Source: Paracoccaceae bacterium | Lineage (GTDB): Bacteria; Pseudomonadota; Alphaproteobacteria; Rhodobacterales; Rhodobacteraceae | DNA length: 64,000 nucleotides | Assembly (NCBI GenBank): GCA_033344815.1 | Contig: JAWPMR010000001.1 | Location: 420,136 to 484,135, forward strand | Reading direction: 5' to 3' | Shown here: positions 27,186 to 38,348 of the stretch, piece after piece | How the letters are laid out: every line of letters starts with the position of its first letter | How positions within the stretch are numbered: position 1 is the first letter of the stretch | Made by a program: the position numbers and the translations under genes | The notes under the pieces: model-generated | Told to the model about the DNA's origin: nothing | The model's input: the letters and a program-made list of their open reading frames with translations, nothing else | The model's database searches: none

Positions 27186-29738
27186 CTAATAAAGCCCGCC
27201 GGAGCTCAACGTGCCGAAATCAGCCTTTGGACCAACGGTGGTCGTTTCCCCGGTCGAGGTTGTGACTTCCTGTTGTTGGCGCCCGACTTCCTCAAACAAC
27301 GGCAAGTTCTGCCCCATCGCAAAGCCACCATCATAGGTAATACCAAAAATCGGCTGTTCGCCTTCGCGGAAATACTCTGCAACCACGGCCTCGCCTGTGG
27401 CGCTGTCATCAAGTCGCGCACCGGTAAACCGGTCAATCTTGATGAATCTCCCGCCCGGCGGGATCTGAAACGGTCCGCCCCCGTATTTTTTGGTGGCTTC
27501 TTCCATGAAGCGCTGGAACACAGGACCGCACATCCCACCCCCGGACGCGCCACGGCCCAAGCCGCGCGGCTGATCATAACCGATGTAACATCCCGCAACG
27601 ATGTTGCTGGTGAAACCGATGAACCAGACGTCCTTGGCCTCATTCGTGGTGCCTGTTTTCCCTGCTGTCGGTACCGGCAAATTGACTGTGCGACTGGCCG
27701 TGCCCCGTTCCACAACGCCACGCATCATAGAAGTCAGCTGATAGGCCGTAATCGGATCCATCACCTGTTCACGGTTGGAGATGATCCGGGGCGGTAGGCC
27801 CGCATCAAGGCTGGCCAGTTGGCAATCGTTACAGAGGCGTTGATCGTGGCGATAGATCGTGGTTCCATATCGGTCCTGAACGCGATCCACGAGCGTGGGC
27901 TGCACCCGCTCTCCGCCATTTGCGAACATCGCGTAGGCTGCAACCATTTGATAAAGAGTAGTTTCTTCGGAACCCAGTGAATTGGCCAGGAAAGTGCCCA
28001 TCCTGTCGTAAACGCCGAAGCGTTCCGCATAGTCAGCTACAACATCCATGCCAACTTCCTGCGCGAGACGGATGGTCATCAGGTTTCGCGAGCGCTCAAT
28101 ACCGGTGCGCAGCGGTGTCGGTCCATAAAATTCACGCGATGAATTACGTGGACGCCAAAGCCCTTGGGGGGTGTTGATTTCGATCGGTGCGTCCACCACG
28201 ATCGTGGCCGGAGAATACCCGCTGTCAAGTGCAGCGGCATAGACAAATGGCTTGAAACTGGAGCCCGGCTGGCGTTTGGCCTGTGTGGCCCGGTTAAACA
28301 CGCTGGATTGGTAGGAAAAGCCGCCCTGCATCGAAATGACCCGGCCCGTGTTGACGTCCATCGCCACAAACCCGCCCTGGACGCTCGGCACCTGGCGCAA
28401 GGTCCAGCGCACAAAAGTGCCATCTTCGTCAGATGTGATAGCGCGGACGTGAACGACATCACCCACGTCCAGCAGGTCGCCCGCAACCTGTGCCGTGCGC
28501 CCGGTCGATCCGTCCTGTGACCGCTTACGCGCCCAAGTCACATCTTTGGCCGTTATGAAATGACCGTCTTCGTCCTCGGCCACGCCTTCTATCCCGATCC
28601 GCGCGTCATTGCTGCCGACGGAAAGGACAACGGCCGGATACCATGGGCCATCAAGGTCAACGTCACGGGCCATCTTGGTCTCACCGAGTGCGGCGCGCCA
28701 GTTTTCTTCGGTGTCCAACAACGCCGGATCAATCTTGATCCTGGTCTCGCGCCAAATGCCCTGACGGCGGTCGTATTCTTCCAGCGCCCGGCGCAGGGAT
28801 TCCGCCGCTATGGGCTGCATTTCCTGATCAATGGTGGCGCGAACCGTCAGGCCGCCGGTGAAAAATTCGCCCTCGCCGAAGTCGCTGGTCAACTGCCGAC
28901 GGATTTCGTCGGTAAAATAATCCCTTGGAGGCAGTTCCGACTTGAAGCTCTCAAAATCACCGTTCTGAACAGAGCGCAGCGGCGCATTCAACTCAGTGAC
29001 CAAAGCTTCCGGCGTGATAAAGCCATTCTCCATCATTTCCTTGAGGACAAAATTGCGCCTTGCTAGCAAACGGTCTTTCTGTCGCACCGGGTGGTAATCA
29101 CTTGGGGCTTTGGGCAGGGAGGCCAGAAATGCGGCCTCATGCGGGGCCAGATCGTCCAGCGGCTTGTTGAAATAGGTCTGGGAAGCCGCAGCAACCCCAT
29201 AGGAGTTTTGCCCGAGGAAAATCTCGTTCAGATAAAGTTCGAGAATGCGCTCCTTGCTGAGCGTTTCCTCAAGTCGCGACGCGAGAATGATTTCCTTGAT
29301 CTTGCGTTCCGCCTGACGGTCTCCGGACAAAAGGAAATTCTTCATCACTTGCTGTGTTATGGTTGACGCGCCCCGCACGTCTTGTCCCCGAGATTTGACT
29401 GCGTCAAATGCCGCCGCGCCGATGCCGCGCAGATCATACCCGTCATGGGTATAGAAATTTTTGTCCTCCGCAGAAATAAACGCCTGTTTGATCAGATCAG
29501 GAATGGTCTCCGCCGGAGCGAACAACCGCCGTTCCTTGGCAAACTCATCAATGATCTGACCCTGACCTGAATAAATCCGGCTGATCGTGGGGGGCGAATA
29601 TTGTGCCAAGGACTCATGACTGGGCAGGTCGCGCCCATACATCCAGAACACCGCGCCCACGGTCAGAGCCACCATGCCGATGGCCATGGTGATGGTGGTG
29701 AAGATACCGCCAAAAAAAGACAAAATAAATCTGAACAC
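27186..29738 (-). CDS. penicillin-binding protein 1A
   Basis: An 850-residue class A PBP making the peptidoglycan of the side wall. One N-terminal membrane helix (about 5-28) is followed by a glycosyltransferase domain ([12 protein letters not shown], then [13 protein letters not shown]), an OB-like insert, and the transpeptidase with SxxK (GSSFKPF), SxN in GIERSRNLM, and KTG ([14 protein letters not shown]). The start is GTG at 29738. Downstream of AmiC and upstream of prfB, as in many Rhodobacterales. It is a beta-lactam target. Confidence 0.95.
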   Translation of the reverse strand: MFRFILSFFGGIFTTITMAIGMVALTVGAVFWMYGRDLPSHESLAQYSPPTISRIYSGQGQIIDEFAKERRLFAPAETIPDLIKQAFISAEDKNFYTHDGYDLRGIGAAAFDAVKSRGQDVRGASTITQQVMKNFLLSGDRQAERKIKEIILASRLEETLSKERILELYLNEIFLGQNSYGVAAASQTYFNKPLDDLAPHEAAFLASLPKAPSDYHPVRQKDRLLARRNFVLKEMMENGFITPEALVTELNAPLRSVQNGDFESFKSELPPRDYFTDEIRRQLTSDFGEGEFFTGGLTVRATIDQEMQPIAAESLRRALEEYDRRQGIWRETRIKIDPALLDTEENWRAALGETKMARDVDLDGPWYPAVVLSVGSNDARIGIEGVAEDEDGHFITAKDVTWARKRSQDGSTGRTAQVAGDLLDVGDVVHVRAITSDEDGTFVRWTLRQVPSVQGGFVAMDVNTGRVISMQGGFSYQSSVFNRATQAKRQPGSSFKPFVYAAALDSGYSPATIVVDAPIEINTPQGLWRPRNSSREFYGPTPLRTGIERSRNLMTIRLAQEVGMDVVADYAERFGVYDRMGTFLANSLGSEETTLYQMVAAYAMFANGGERVQPTLVDRVQDRYGTTIYRHDQRLCNDCQLASLDAGLPPRIISNREQVMDPITAYQLTSMMRGVVERGTASRTVNLPVPTAGKTGTTNEAKDVWFIGFTSNIVAGCYIGYDQPRGLGRGASGGGMCGPVFQRFMEEATKKYGGGPFQIPPGGRFIKIDRFTGARLDDSATGEAVVAEYFREGEQPIFGITYDGGFAMGQNLPLFEEVGRQQQEVTTSTGETTTVGPKADFGTLSSGGLY

Positions 29739-29851
29739 CGGCGCGCTGCCTCTCCGTTTGTTGGCCTACATATAGGCAGTGCCGCCCACCGCGTCAAAAC
29801 ACGAAACCTTACGAAAAGTGGCGAAATCGGCCATTCTTTGCCTCTGGCAGT

Positions 29852-31069
29852 TTACTGCCGCACCAAGGGACGTTTTGCCGCGTCCGCATCGCGCCAGCCC
29901 GCAATGGCCTGCACCATACCGCCGATTATTCCTGCGCGCCACGTCGGGTCGCGCAGATTGTCCAGATCCCGCGCGCTGGACAGGAACCCAACCTCCACCA
30001 GAACGGATGGAATATCCGCCGATTTCAATACAGAAAAACCAGCTTCACGCAGGGGTCTGCGGTTCATCGGGCCGCCGGCTTCTGTCATGCCTTTGACCAA
30101 GGACGCCGCAAGCGCTTTTGAACGGGGCTCTGTTTCCTGACGTGCAAGATCAAGCAGCACACTCGCGACCTCATCGTCCGATCCCGTCAGATCCGTGCCT
30201 GCAATGATATCAGACCGATGATGCCGCGCTGCCAGATGCGCGGTGGCCGTATCGCTTGCCCTGGCAGAAAGCGTGTAGATCGTCGCCCCCTCTGCATCGC
30301 CTTCGCTCAGAGCATCTGCATGCAGCGACAGGAAAACATCCGCACCCGCTTGATGCGCGCGCGCAACGCGTCCTTCCAAAGAGACAAAAACATCACTTTC
30401 CCGGGTGAGAACCACGTCCGAAACGTCAGACCGCAAGAGAGCTTCACGCAACTCAAAAGCGAACTGCAGCATCAGTTCTTTTTCGTTGATGTTATCGCGC
30501 TCAGCGCCGGGATCGACGCCCCCGTGGCCTGGATCAATCGCCACGACAAACCGATCATCCACCAGAGGGGCGACAATCTCCTCCTTTTGAGGCGGCGGCC
30601 ACAGCGCGTCCTTTGGCGCCCCGGAACGCGCAAAAAAGTCGTCTGCTTCGGTTTTTTCGAGGGTAAAGGAGAGAACCGCGGTTCCGGCGGACCGATTCAG
30701 GTTCATGGCAATTTCCAAGGGTAACATCGGATGCGCCATATCTGCCACCAGACGGGACCAGCCGGGTTGAAAATTGCCGAACCGCACATTTGTCAGTCCA
30801 GATGACCCCTCCAATAAATCTGACGCATGTACGCCGGACCAGTCCACATCGCGAAAGTCGATCACCAGTCGGGGTGGATCAGCCAGCGTGAAAACGCGAA
30901 AAGGCACGCCCTGGCTCAGATGCAATGTGACGTTCGTCTTGCCAAACCAGCCATCCTTGATCTGACTGGCCTGCGCATCCACACGCGCCACAGCCGTGAG
31001 GTCCTGCGCGCGCGCCGGGACCAAGCCGATACAAAGGCAGACCGCGAGTGTTACAATGTGCCGGATCAT
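29852..31069 (-). CDS. N-acetylmuramoyl-L-alanine amidase (AmiC-type)
   Basis: A 405-residue periplasmic cell-wall hydrolase. A signal peptide (MIRHIVTLAVCLCIGLVPARA) leads to an AMIN domain (about 25-150), which targets septal peptidoglycan, and an Amidase_3 zinc domain with His-Glu ligands visible in AIDPGHGGVDPGAE, EKELMLQFAFEL and FLSLHADAL. It splits the peptide stem from the glycan during daughter-cell separation. An EnvC/NlpD-type activator would be needed. It ends 113 bases before PBP1A. Confidence 0.93.
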   Translation of the reverse strand: MIRHIVTLAVCLCIGLVPARAQDLTAVARVDAQASQIKDGWFGKTNVTLHLSQGVPFRVFTLADPPRLVIDFRDVDWSGVHASDLLEGSSGLTNVRFGNFQPGWSRLVADMAHPMLPLEIAMNLNRSAGTAVLSFTLEKTEADDFFARSGAPKDALWPPPQKEEIVAPLVDDRFVVAIDPGHGGVDPGAERDNINEKELMLQFAFELREALLRSDVSDVVLTRESDVFVSLEGRVARAHQAGADVFLSLHADALSEGDAEGATIYTLSARASDTATAHLAARHHRSDIIAGTDLTGSDDEVASVLLDLARQETEPRSKALAASLVKGMTEAGGPMNRRPLREAGFSVLKSADIPSVLVEVGFLSSARDLDNLRDPTWRAGIIGGMVQAIAGWRDADAAKRPLVRQ

Positions 31070-31135
31070 GTTCTGCTCTGCCGGTTTTTGATTTTCTTCT
31101 TCTTAACGCAAGCAATCCCGCGAGGGAACACTCCC

Positions 31136-32278
31136 TCAGCGCCCCTGCATGAACACTTTGAGCCGTGCGAGGCCTTCAATGATATCCTCGGTGCTGCGCG
31201 CATAGGAAAATCGCAAGGTGGTGTGACCGCGATCTGGATCAAAATCCAGCCCCGGCGTCACAGATACACCGGCCGTCTGGAGAATTTCATTGGCAAATGC
31301 CCGACTGTCTTTTGTCATGTCAGAAACATCGGCATAAACGTAAAAAGCCCCATCTGGCGGGGCGATCTTGGTAAACCCTGCCTCGGGAAGCTCTTTGAGC
31401 ATAAGCGCGCGATTGATGCGGTAGACCTCCATATTCTGCTGTAATTCTTCCTCGGCATCCATGGCAGAGAGCGCCGCGAGCTGGCTTGCGTGGGGTGCAC
31501 AGATGAACATGTTCTGCGCAATGCGCTCCAGGATGCGGACATGATCCTCGGGCACGACCATCCACCCTACACGCCAACCGGTCATGGAGAAATACTTGGA
31601 AAATGAGTTGATTACATAGGTTTCGTTGGTGATTTGCAGGGCTGTAACGGCCTTCGCTTCGTATTCGATCCCGTGATAGATCTCGTCCGAAATGAAAGAT
31701 GCGCCCTGGGCCTGCGTGGCGTCAATCAGCGCGCGCATCGCCGGCGCGTCAAGCATCGTACCGGTTGGGTTTGCCGGCGAGGCCACAAGGAGACCCGCCA
31801 GATCCATCGCCGCGAAATCCTGCGGGACCGGTTGGTACCGGTTCTCCAGCGCGGTCGGCAAGTCAACTGGCTTCAGGTCCAACGCACGCAGAATCTGGCG
31901 ATAGCTGGGATAGCCCGGTGCGCCGATACCCACGCGATCGCCCGTATCAAACAACGCGGTAAATGCGAGTAAAAAACCGCCGGAAGATCCTGGTGTGATC
32001 ACGACGCGCTTTGGATCCAGATCAATACCGTACCACTCACCATACATTCTCGCGATCCGCGCGCGCAAAGCTGGCAAACCCAATGCGACGGTATACCCCA
32101 GCGCGTCATTCTCCATGGCCCGACTTAATGCCACTGCGGCTGCCCGCGGAGCCCCGGTACCCGGCTGCCCGACTTCCATGTGGATGACATGGCGACCAGC
32201 GTCCTCAAGACGGCGTGCAGCCTCCATGACATCCATCACAATAAAGGGATCAACATCCGATCGCCTTGAACTACGCAT
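31136..32278 (-). CDS. PLP-dependent aminotransferase (class I/II)
   Basis: A 380-residue fold-type I aminotransferase. The PLP lysine is in INSFSKYFSMTGWRVGW, and the substrate-carboxylate arginine near the end in LRFSYARSTEDI. The protein is like the aspartate/aromatic or DapL-type group; substrate not resolved. It is divergent from the M48/BepA-like gene (23 bases between starts) and ends 66 bases before the AmiC gene. Confidence 0.87.
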   Translation of the reverse strand: MRSSRRSDVDPFIVMDVMEAARRLEDAGRHVIHMEVGQPGTGAPRAAAVALSRAMENDALGYTVALGLPALRARIARMYGEWYGIDLDPKRVVITPGSSGGFLLAFTALFDTGDRVGIGAPGYPSYRQILRALDLKPVDLPTALENRYQPVPQDFAAMDLAGLLVASPANPTGTMLDAPAMRALIDATQAQGASFISDEIYHGIEYEAKAVTALQITNETYVINSFSKYFSMTGWRVGWMVVPEDHVRILERIAQNMFICAPHASQLAALSAMDAEEELQQNMEVYRINRALMLKELPEAGFTKIAPPDGAFYVYADVSDMTKDSRAFANEILQTAGVSVTPGLDFDPDRGHTTLRFSYARSTEDIIEGLARLKVFMQGR

Positions 32279-32301
32279 GAATTCGCTCCACCCTCGTTTT
32301 C

Positions 32302-33633
32302 ATGATGTTTCACCTGTTCTGTCGACTGACGTCAATCCCGTTGCTATTGCTATGGCTTATGGCTGTCCCCTTGCACGCGCAAGGGTTGCTGCGAGACGGT
32401 GATCTGGAATACGGGCTTAAGCAACTGGCGGCCCCAATTCTAAGCGCCGCCGGCCTAAGCCCCTCCCGCGTCAAGATTCTGGTGGTCAACAACAGTTCGC
32501 TCAACGCATTTGTGGTCAGCAATGACGCGATTTACTTGCACTACGGCCTGATCAATCGCATGGAAACAGCCGCCATGCTACAGGCTGTAATCGCGCATGA
32601 AGCGGCCCATATTGTGAACGGACATTTGACCCGTCGCATGACCAATCTTTCCAGCACGCGGACAGCCTCAGGACTTGGGCTTGCCCTCGCCGCCATTGCC
32701 GCCGCCGCGGGCGCCGGCAACGCAGCAGGCGGTATCGCGCTTGGCACGCAAAGTTCCGCACAGGCGCGCTTTTTCAAGCACACGCGGGCCGAAGAGGCAT
32801 CGGCGGACCAATCGGGTATTCGCTTCATGAAATCTGGCGGGGTTGACCCAAGGGGAATGTTGGATGTGCTCCAGATCTTTAGCGGTCAGGAAGTTTTATC
32901 GGAGACAAGGCAGGATCCCTATTTACGCAGTCATCCCTTGTCGCGCGACCGGGTGCGTGCCGTGCAGGGTTTTACCGCCGCATATGGCCATGCAGCAAAC
33001 GAGAACCCGGCATATGCCTATTGGTTTGAACGCGTTAAAGGAAAGCTGAGCGCTTATACGCGCGCACCAAAATGGACCCTAAGGCGGCTCAAGGACAGTC
33101 CTTATGCCGATGTGCGGTTGCTGCGCGAAGCGATTGCGGAACATCGCCAATCTCGCACGACACAGGCCCTGGGCGCCATAGACGCGGCAATCTCGATGCG
33201 GCCCGATGATCCCTTTCTGCATGATCAACGTGGCCAAATCCTGATCGAAACACGTAATTTTCAGGCAGCCGTAGCGGCCTATGGACGTGCCGTGCAGCTC
33301 GCGCCCAATGATGCTTTGGTTCTTTCAGGATATGGGCGGGCACTGCTGGCAACCAATGAAATTGAGCGCGCGCGCAAGGCGCTGGAGAAAGCGCGCTCGA
33401 TTGATTTCCGGGATGGATCCATGCTGCGCGATCTTTCAATTGCCTATGCAAAATCCGATCAGCTGGGGATGGCGTCGCTTGTAACGGCCGAGCGTTACGC
33501 CTTGACCGGACGCATGGAGGACGCGGAAATTCATGCAAAACGTGCTTTGGGATTATTGTCGACGGGGACAACCGCTTGGCAACGCGCTCAGGATGTGTTG
33601 ATTGACGCAGAGCGCGCGGAAAAAAGGAGATGA
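32302..33633 (+). CDS. M48 metalloprotease with TPR repeats (BepA-like)
   Basis: A 443-residue periplasmic protease. The signal peptide ends after about VPLHA; the zinc site is HEAAH in AVIAHEAAHIVNGHL, with the third ligand in EEASADQSGIRFM, and a C-terminal TPR region begins near residue 270 (QGQILIETRNFQAAVAAYGRAVQLAPNDALVLSGYGRAL split by repeats). BepA-type proteins clear stalled outer-membrane proteins and help assemble LptD. It is in an operon with the DsbA-like protein, 4 bases apart, consistent with envelope protein folding. Confidence 0.88.
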   Translation: MMFHLFCRLTSIPLLLLWLMAVPLHAQGLLRDGDLEYGLKQLAAPILSAAGLSPSRVKILVVNNSSLNAFVVSNDAIYLHYGLINRMETAAMLQAVIAHEAAHIVNGHLTRRMTNLSSTRTASGLGLALAAIAAAAGAGNAAGGIALGTQSSAQARFFKHTRAEEASADQSGIRFMKSGGVDPRGMLDVLQIFSGQEVLSETRQDPYLRSHPLSRDRVRAVQGFTAAYGHAANENPAYAYWFERVKGKLSAYTRAPKWTLRRLKDSPYADVRLLREAIAEHRQSRTTQALGAIDAAISMRPDDPFLHDQRGQILIETRNFQAAVAAYGRAVQLAPNDALVLSGYGRALLATNEIERARKALEKARSIDFRDGSMLRDLSIAYAKSDQLGMASLVTAERYALTGRMEDAEIHAKRALGLLSTGTTAWQRAQDVLIDAERAEKRR

Positions 33634-33637
33634 CTCA

Positions 33638-34390
33638 ATGATGAAAACAAGAATACTACCGGCCTTACTGACTGCGGTTGTGCTCGCAGGTCCCGCTGTT
33701 GCGCTGGATCTAGAAACCATGACCGATGAGGACCGCGCGCTGTTTCGATCCGAAGTGCGAAACTACCTCATGGAAAATCCTGAAGTGATCATGGAAGCTG
33801 TTCAGGCTCTCGAAAACCGTCAGGCGGAAGCTCAGGCGCAGGCCGATCAATCCTTGGTCACGGACAATGCGCAAGCAATTTTTGATGACGGGTTTTCGTT
33901 TGTCGGCGGCAATCCGGATGGCGACATCACACTTGTAGAGTTCATGGACTATCGCTGTGGGTACTGCAAACGGGCTTACGGCGAAGTTGAAAAACTTTTG
34001 GAAACAGACGGAAATATTCGTTTCGTCGTTAAAGAATTCCCGATTCTGGGTGAGCAATCCGTTTTGGCTTCACGGTTTGTGATTGCTGCCAAGCAACTGG
34101 AGGGCGCGCAAGCCTACAAAAGCCTGCATGATGCTTTGATGGAATTTAATGGTGACATCACTCTGCCCGCCCTGAGACGTTTGTCCGCGACATTTGAATT
34201 AGATGCCGACGCGATCGAGGCGCGTATGAATGATGCTTCGGTTACTCAGGAAATTGCCGACACGCGCGCCTTGGCTCAAAAACTACGCATCACAGGCACA
34301 CCAACTTTTGTCATGCAAGACGAGCTGTTACGCGGCTATCTCCCCTATGATCAGATGCGCGATCTTCTGGAAGAAAAACGTGACCTCTGA
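33638..34390 (+). CDS. DsbA-family thiol oxidoreductase
   Basis: A 250-residue protein with a signal peptide (cleavage after about PAVA) and a thioredoxin-type active site CGYC in FMDYRCGYCKRAYGEVEK, with the cis-Pro loop TGTPTFVM near the end. It is a periplasmic disulfide oxidase or isomerase of the DsbA/ScsC-like type. AAGGAGA (33624-33630) supports the ATG at 33638; a second ATG follows at once. It starts 4 bases after the BepA-like stop, so disulfide formation and protease clearance are co-expressed. Confidence 0.88.
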   Translation: MMKTRILPALLTAVVLAGPAVALDLETMTDEDRALFRSEVRNYLMENPEVIMEAVQALENRQAEAQAQADQSLVTDNAQAIFDDGFSFVGGNPDGDITLVEFMDYRCGYCKRAYGEVEKLLETDGNIRFVVKEFPILGEQSVLASRFVIAAKQLEGAQAYKSLHDALMEFNGDITLPALRRLSATFELDADAIEARMNDASVTQEIADTRALAQKLRITGTPTFVMQDELLRGYLPYDQMRDLLEEKRDL

Positions 34391-34407
34391 ACAGGCAAAT
34401 TTGCGGC

Positions 34408-35538
34408 TTATTCGGCAGCATCCAAAAGGGCTGCTTCGGCATCAAGCGCTGCGGCCTTTTTCTCAACCTGCTCGACGATGTGCTCGATCATTGAGTCGTT
34501 GTCGAGCTTGTGGCTTTGCTTGCCTGCCAAATAAACCATGCCAGAGCCAGCACCACCTCCGGTAAAACCGACATCTGTCATGAGCGCCTCACCGGGCCCA
34601 TTGACCACGCATCCGATGATGCTCAGACTCATGGGTGTCTTGATGTGTTCCAGTCTTTTTTCCAGCTTTTCCACTGTTTTTATGACGTCAAAGCCTTGCC
34701 GCGCGCAGCTTGGGCAACTGATGATATTCACGCCGCGATGGCGCAAACCCAGAGATTTCAGGATCTCGTATCCCACCTTTACTTCTTCGACCGGATCCGC
34801 AGAGAGGCTGACACGGATCGTGTCTCCAATTCCCATCCACAGCAAATTTCCCAGACCAATGGCCGATTTGATCGTCCCCGAAGTCAGACCTCCTGCTTCC
34901 GTTATGCCAAGATGAATCGGCGCATCGGTCGCATCAGCCAATTGTTGATAGGCCGCTGCCGCCATGAAGACATCAGAGGCTTTGCAGCTGATTTTGAATT
35001 CGTGAAAATCATTGTCCTGCAGGATCTTGATATGGTCGAGCCCGGATTCGACCATCGCGTCCGGACAGGGTTCACCGTATTTGTCCAGCAGATGTTTTTC
35101 AAGACTGCCCGCATTGACCCCGATGCGGATCGAACAATTATTGTCCCGCGCCGCTTTGATCACTTCCTTTACCCGCGACTCATCGCCGATATTGCCCGGA
35201 TTGATCCTCAAGCATGCAGCGCCTGCCTCGGCCGCTTCGATGCCTCGTTTATAGTGAAAGTGGATGTCTGCAACTATCGGAACTGTGACTTCACGTACGA
35301 TCTCGCGCAAGGATGCGGACGACTCTTTATCCGGCACAGATACGCGAACGATGTCAACACCGGCGTCCACAGCGGCTTCGATTTGAGCAATTGTACCGCG
35401 CACATCTGTCGTCAGCGTGTTGGTCATGGTTTGCACTGAAATCGGTGCATCTCCGCCTACTGGCACATTGCCGACCATGATCTGGCGCGACGTACGGCGA
35501 TAAATATTGCGCCATGGGCGCACGTGGTTCAGCGACAC
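34408..35538 (-). CDS. ispG: 4-hydroxy-3-methylbut-2-enyl-diphosphate synthase
   Basis: A 376-residue [4Fe-4S] enzyme of the MEP isoprenoid pathway that converts the cyclic diphosphate to HMBPP. The C-terminal iron-sulfur cysteines are in CPSCARQG and GCVVNGPGE, and the N-terminal TIM-barrel part carries [12 protein letters not shown]. The start is GTG at 35538. It is convergent with the DsbA-like gene and lies downstream of a RodZ-like gene by 87 bases. Electrons come from flavodoxin or ferredoxin. Confidence 0.95.
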   Translation of the reverse strand: MSLNHVRPWRNIYRRTSRQIMVGNVPVGGDAPISVQTMTNTLTTDVRGTIAQIEAAVDAGVDIVRVSVPDKESSASLREIVREVTVPIVADIHFHYKRGIEAAEAGAACLRINPGNIGDESRVKEVIKAARDNNCSIRIGVNAGSLEKHLLDKYGEPCPDAMVESGLDHIKILQDNDFHEFKISCKASDVFMAAAAYQQLADATDAPIHLGITEAGGLTSGTIKSAIGLGNLLWMGIGDTIRVSLSADPVEEVKVGYEILKSLGLRHRGVNIISCPSCARQGFDVIKTVEKLEKRLEHIKTPMSLSIIGCVVNGPGEALMTDVGFTGGGAGSGMVYLAGKQSHKLDNDSMIEHIVEQVEKKAAALDAEAALLDAAE

Positions 35539-35625
35539 GAATCTGTCCTTTGCGAGGAGCTTCTGTCACTTAAAATAGACAGTCGCGCCGCCGCTCGCAA
35601 TGGTCGGTTTGTTACAAACAGGTTG

Positions 35626-36864
35626 TTATTCGTCTACCGTGCCCAACGGCGCTTGTAGCTGAACCACAGTCGTGGCAAGGGCTTCGTCCGCTGCAAGGTC
35701 CGCTATCGAATAACGTGTCTTTAGTGCGTCGACATCAAGCGGTAGCTTGGATGTGACAACGCCAGTTTCGCCAACGGGTCCGTAATACTCACCGCTGAGC
35801 GAAAAATAGATTGCACCACTTTCGCCGGTACGCAATGTGGGTGGGGCTTCGCTCAACGGAGCATCCCAGGTTTCGCCAGGTTCCATAATGGTTTCAAAAA
35901 TCACCGTTCCGTCTGCCGCGCTGACACGCACCCATGACGGGCGAACTGCAATCATGCGCAGGGCTGGACCGGGTTTCTGCACGACTTGCGGTATTGTCGG
36001 CTGTTCAGCAAGGCTGGCAGAAACTGCCGCGTCGATTGATCCCGCAAAGGAGTTGGTCGGGGGTACAACGTCTTTTTCGACGCTTGCAAAATTTCCAATC
36101 GTGCGCGGATCAATTGTGGATATTGGTGCGTCGCGGGCGGTCAAAACCGGCACATCAAGCGCCTGAGGCCGGTACAACTGGTCCAGCGCGTCCAACCTGG
36201 GTTGATCCATGGCGCCCGGTGTCACTGTCGATCCGGTTGCATCCGGAACCGCTGCAAGCACGCCGTCCAGAGGGTCCAGATCGGAAAGCACAACCGGGGT
36301 CTGCTCGACAGGCGCGACTTGAACGCGCTGCACCTCTTGAAGGACAGAATAGCCGCCGAAGCCAATCGCCGAGATCAAGGCAACCAATACCAGAGAGGAG
36401 CCAATGGCACTGGGTTCTATACCGGAGAAGAAGCCCTCTCCCGACGGCGTGAAAGGTGTTTTGGACCTGCTGAACATGTCGCCGTCACCCAGACCAACAG
36501 ATCGCTGCTCTTTGGGTGATTTTCTGACCACGGAGGCTTTTGATGACATGCCATGAGCAACGGTGAACCCACTTTCCTCGCAGAAAGTATCAAACGCCTT
36601 ATCTGGGTCCATCCCCAGATATCTGGCATATGATCGCACGTAGCCAGCAATAAAGCCCGGTGTATCAAAGGCGTCGGGATCGCAGTTTTCGATGGCGGCG
36701 ATATATGACGCTTTAATCCGAAGCTCCCGCTGAACATCCAGCAACGATTTACCTATTGTTGCACGCTCGCCGCGCATAACATCGCCAAGGCGCAATTCGA
36801 AGTCATCGAACGCCTTGCGTTCGACATCTTCCTCAACACCTTTGGAGTGCCTACGCCCAATCAT
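35626..36864 (-). CDS. RodZ-like helix-turn-helix membrane protein
   Basis: A 412-residue protein with an N-terminal HTH_25 domain (about residues 24-90: RLGDVMRGERATIGKSLLDV, then SYIAAIENCDPDAFDTPGF), a single membrane helix (near residues 155-178: SSLVLVALISAIGFGGYSVL), a Pro/Asp-rich linker and a C-terminal DUF4115 domain (SWVRVSAADGTVIFE, GTVIFETIMEPGETW). This is the order of RodZ, which links MreB to the cell-wall machinery. The gene is upstream of ispG, as is common for rodZ-ispG in proteobacteria. Confidence 0.86.
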   Translation of the reverse strand: MIGRRHSKGVEEDVERKAFDDFELRLGDVMRGERATIGKSLLDVQRELRIKASYIAAIENCDPDAFDTPGFIAGYVRSYARYLGMDPDKAFDTFCEESGFTVAHGMSSKASVVRKSPKEQRSVGLGDGDMFSRSKTPFTPSGEGFFSGIEPSAIGSSLVLVALISAIGFGGYSVLQEVQRVQVAPVEQTPVVLSDLDPLDGVLAAVPDATGSTVTPGAMDQPRLDALDQLYRPQALDVPVLTARDAPISTIDPRTIGNFASVEKDVVPPTNSFAGSIDAAVSASLAEQPTIPQVVQKPGPALRMIAVRPSWVRVSAADGTVIFETIMEPGETWDAPLSEAPPTLRTGESGAIYFSLSGEYYGPVGETGVVTSKLPLDVDALKTRYSIADLAADEALATTVVQLQAPLGTVDE

Positions 36865-36994
36865 AAACCTGCCCCGTCCTTGCCGTGCCTGCCTGACGCC
36901 TGTGCCAGACTTGAAACCGTTCGCACGATTCGTATCCGACTTGTTGTTTATGTTAGGTTAACACAAGGCAACTCGATTCTCATACAGGCGATTG

Positions 36995-38218
36995 CTAGCC
37001 CGCCTCTTCGGCGCGATTTAGCGCACAATGTGACCACAACCCATCCATTGCGTGCACCAGAGAATCCATTTCGTCCGGGCCGTGTATCGGCGACGGAGTA
37101 AAGCGCAAACGCTCGGTGCCCCGCGGTACGGTTGGAAAATTGATCGGCTGGACGTAAATGCCATGGTCTTCGAGCAGCATGTCGCTCAATTTCTGAGTAT
37201 GCACCGGATCGCCCACCATGACCGGCACAATGTGACTGCCATGATCAATGATCGGCAAACCAAGCCCCTTCAGCCTCAGCTTCAGAATGCGCGCTTGCGT
37301 CTGGTGCGCCTCGCGCAGTTCAGGGGCATTTTTTAAAAAGGCTACAGAGGCCGCAGCGCCCGCCGCGACAGCAGGCGGAAGCGACGTTGTAAAGATGAAA
37401 CCAGGCGCGTAAGACCTTATGGCATCACACATTTTAGCAGACGCAGAGATGTAGCCGCCCATGACGCCAAAGGCCTTGGCCAGTGTACCGTTGATGATAT
37501 CAAGCCTGTGCATCAAACGATCGCGTTCTGCAACGCCAGCGCCGCGTGGGCCATACATGCCGACGGCATGCACCTCATCGATGTAAGTCAAAGCGCCGAA
37601 TTCATCTGCCAGTTCGCAGATCGCTTCAATCGGTGCAAAATCACCGTCCATGGAATAAATCGATTCAAAGGCGATAATCTTTGGTGCCGCAGGATCATCA
37701 GCTGCGAGCAGTTCGCGCAAATGCTCAATATCATTGTGACGGAAGATGCGTTTGGCACCACCATTGCGGCGCACGCCTTCGATCATGGAAGCATGATTGA
37801 GCGCATCAGAATAGATGATTAATCCGGGGAAAAGTTTAGGCAAAGTTGAAAGAGTTGCATCATTGGCGATGTATGCAGATGTAAAAAGCAGCGCTGATTC
37901 TTTGCCATGCAGATCTGCGAGCTCGGTTTCGAGCCGTTTGTGATAGACCGTGGTCCCGGAGATGTTCCGCGTTCCGCCAGATCCTGCACCTGTTGCATCG
38001 AGCGCTTCATGCATCGCATCAAGCACAACCGGGTGCTGCCCCATGCCGAGGTAATCATTGCCACACCATACAGTAACGTCTTGTGTGCTGCCATCGGGAC
38101 AGGTGCGCGTGGCATGGGGGAATTGACCGTTGTGACGTTCAATATCTATGAACGTCCTGTAGCGTCCCTCAGTGTGCAGGCGCGCAATAGCCTGGTCCAA
38201 CTGGTCGTTATAGCTCAC
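36995..38218 (-). CDS. hemA: 5-aminolevulinate synthase
   Basis: A 407-residue PLP enzyme that joins glycine and succinyl-CoA to give 5-aminolevulinate, the first step of tetrapyrrole synthesis in alphaproteobacteria. The PLP lysine is in [14 protein letters not shown], and the signature HNDIEHL and [12 protein letters not shown] segments are present. The start is GTG at 38218 after a GGAGGAG site. An FNR-type box lies 117-130 bases upstream. It is divergent from the M20 peptidase gene. Confidence 0.96.
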   Translation of the reverse strand: MSYNDQLDQAIARLHTEGRYRTFIDIERHNGQFPHATRTCPDGSTQDVTVWCGNDYLGMGQHPVVLDAMHEALDATGAGSGGTRNISGTTVYHKRLETELADLHGKESALLFTSAYIANDATLSTLPKLFPGLIIYSDALNHASMIEGVRRNGGAKRIFRHNDIEHLRELLAADDPAAPKIIAFESIYSMDGDFAPIEAICELADEFGALTYIDEVHAVGMYGPRGAGVAERDRLMHRLDIINGTLAKAFGVMGGYISASAKMCDAIRSYAPGFIFTTSLPPAVAAGAAASVAFLKNAPELREAHQTQARILKLRLKGLGLPIIDHGSHIVPVMVGDPVHTQKLSDMLLEDHGIYVQPINFPTVPRGTERLRFTPSPIHGPDEMDSLVHAMDGLWSHCALNRAEEAG

Positions 38219-38295
38219 CCGGTCTCTCCTCCGTTTGATCCCTGGGTACGACGCACCTTTGGAATCCTTCTAAGTTCAATATCGTTCCTGCCCTT

Positions 38296-38325
38296 AAGGT
38301 TCAATAACCTTAGGATGCGCATCCT
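38296..38325. promoter_or_regulatory. two dyads in the hemA upstream region
   Basis: AAGGTT-CAAT-AACCTT (38296-38311) and the perfect palindrome AGGATGCGCATCCT (38312-38325) abut each other about 80-105 bases upstream of hemA. Possible second regulator site or an mRNA hairpin near the promoter. Confidence 0.5.
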
Positions 38326-38334
38326 GTCGCATCC

Positions 38335-38348
38335 TTGACATGCATCAA
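38335..38348. promoter_or_regulatory. FNR/FnrL-type box upstream of hemA
   Basis: TTGACATGCATCAA fits the FNR consensus TTGAT-N4-ATCAA with one change. In Rhodobacter relatives FnrL activates hemA under low oxygen. It stands between hemA and the divergent M20 gene. Confidence 0.85.

Noticed and set aside
34510..35439. Plus-strand ORF opposite ispG
   Set aside because: Shadow of ispG, which has intact iron-sulfur motifs.
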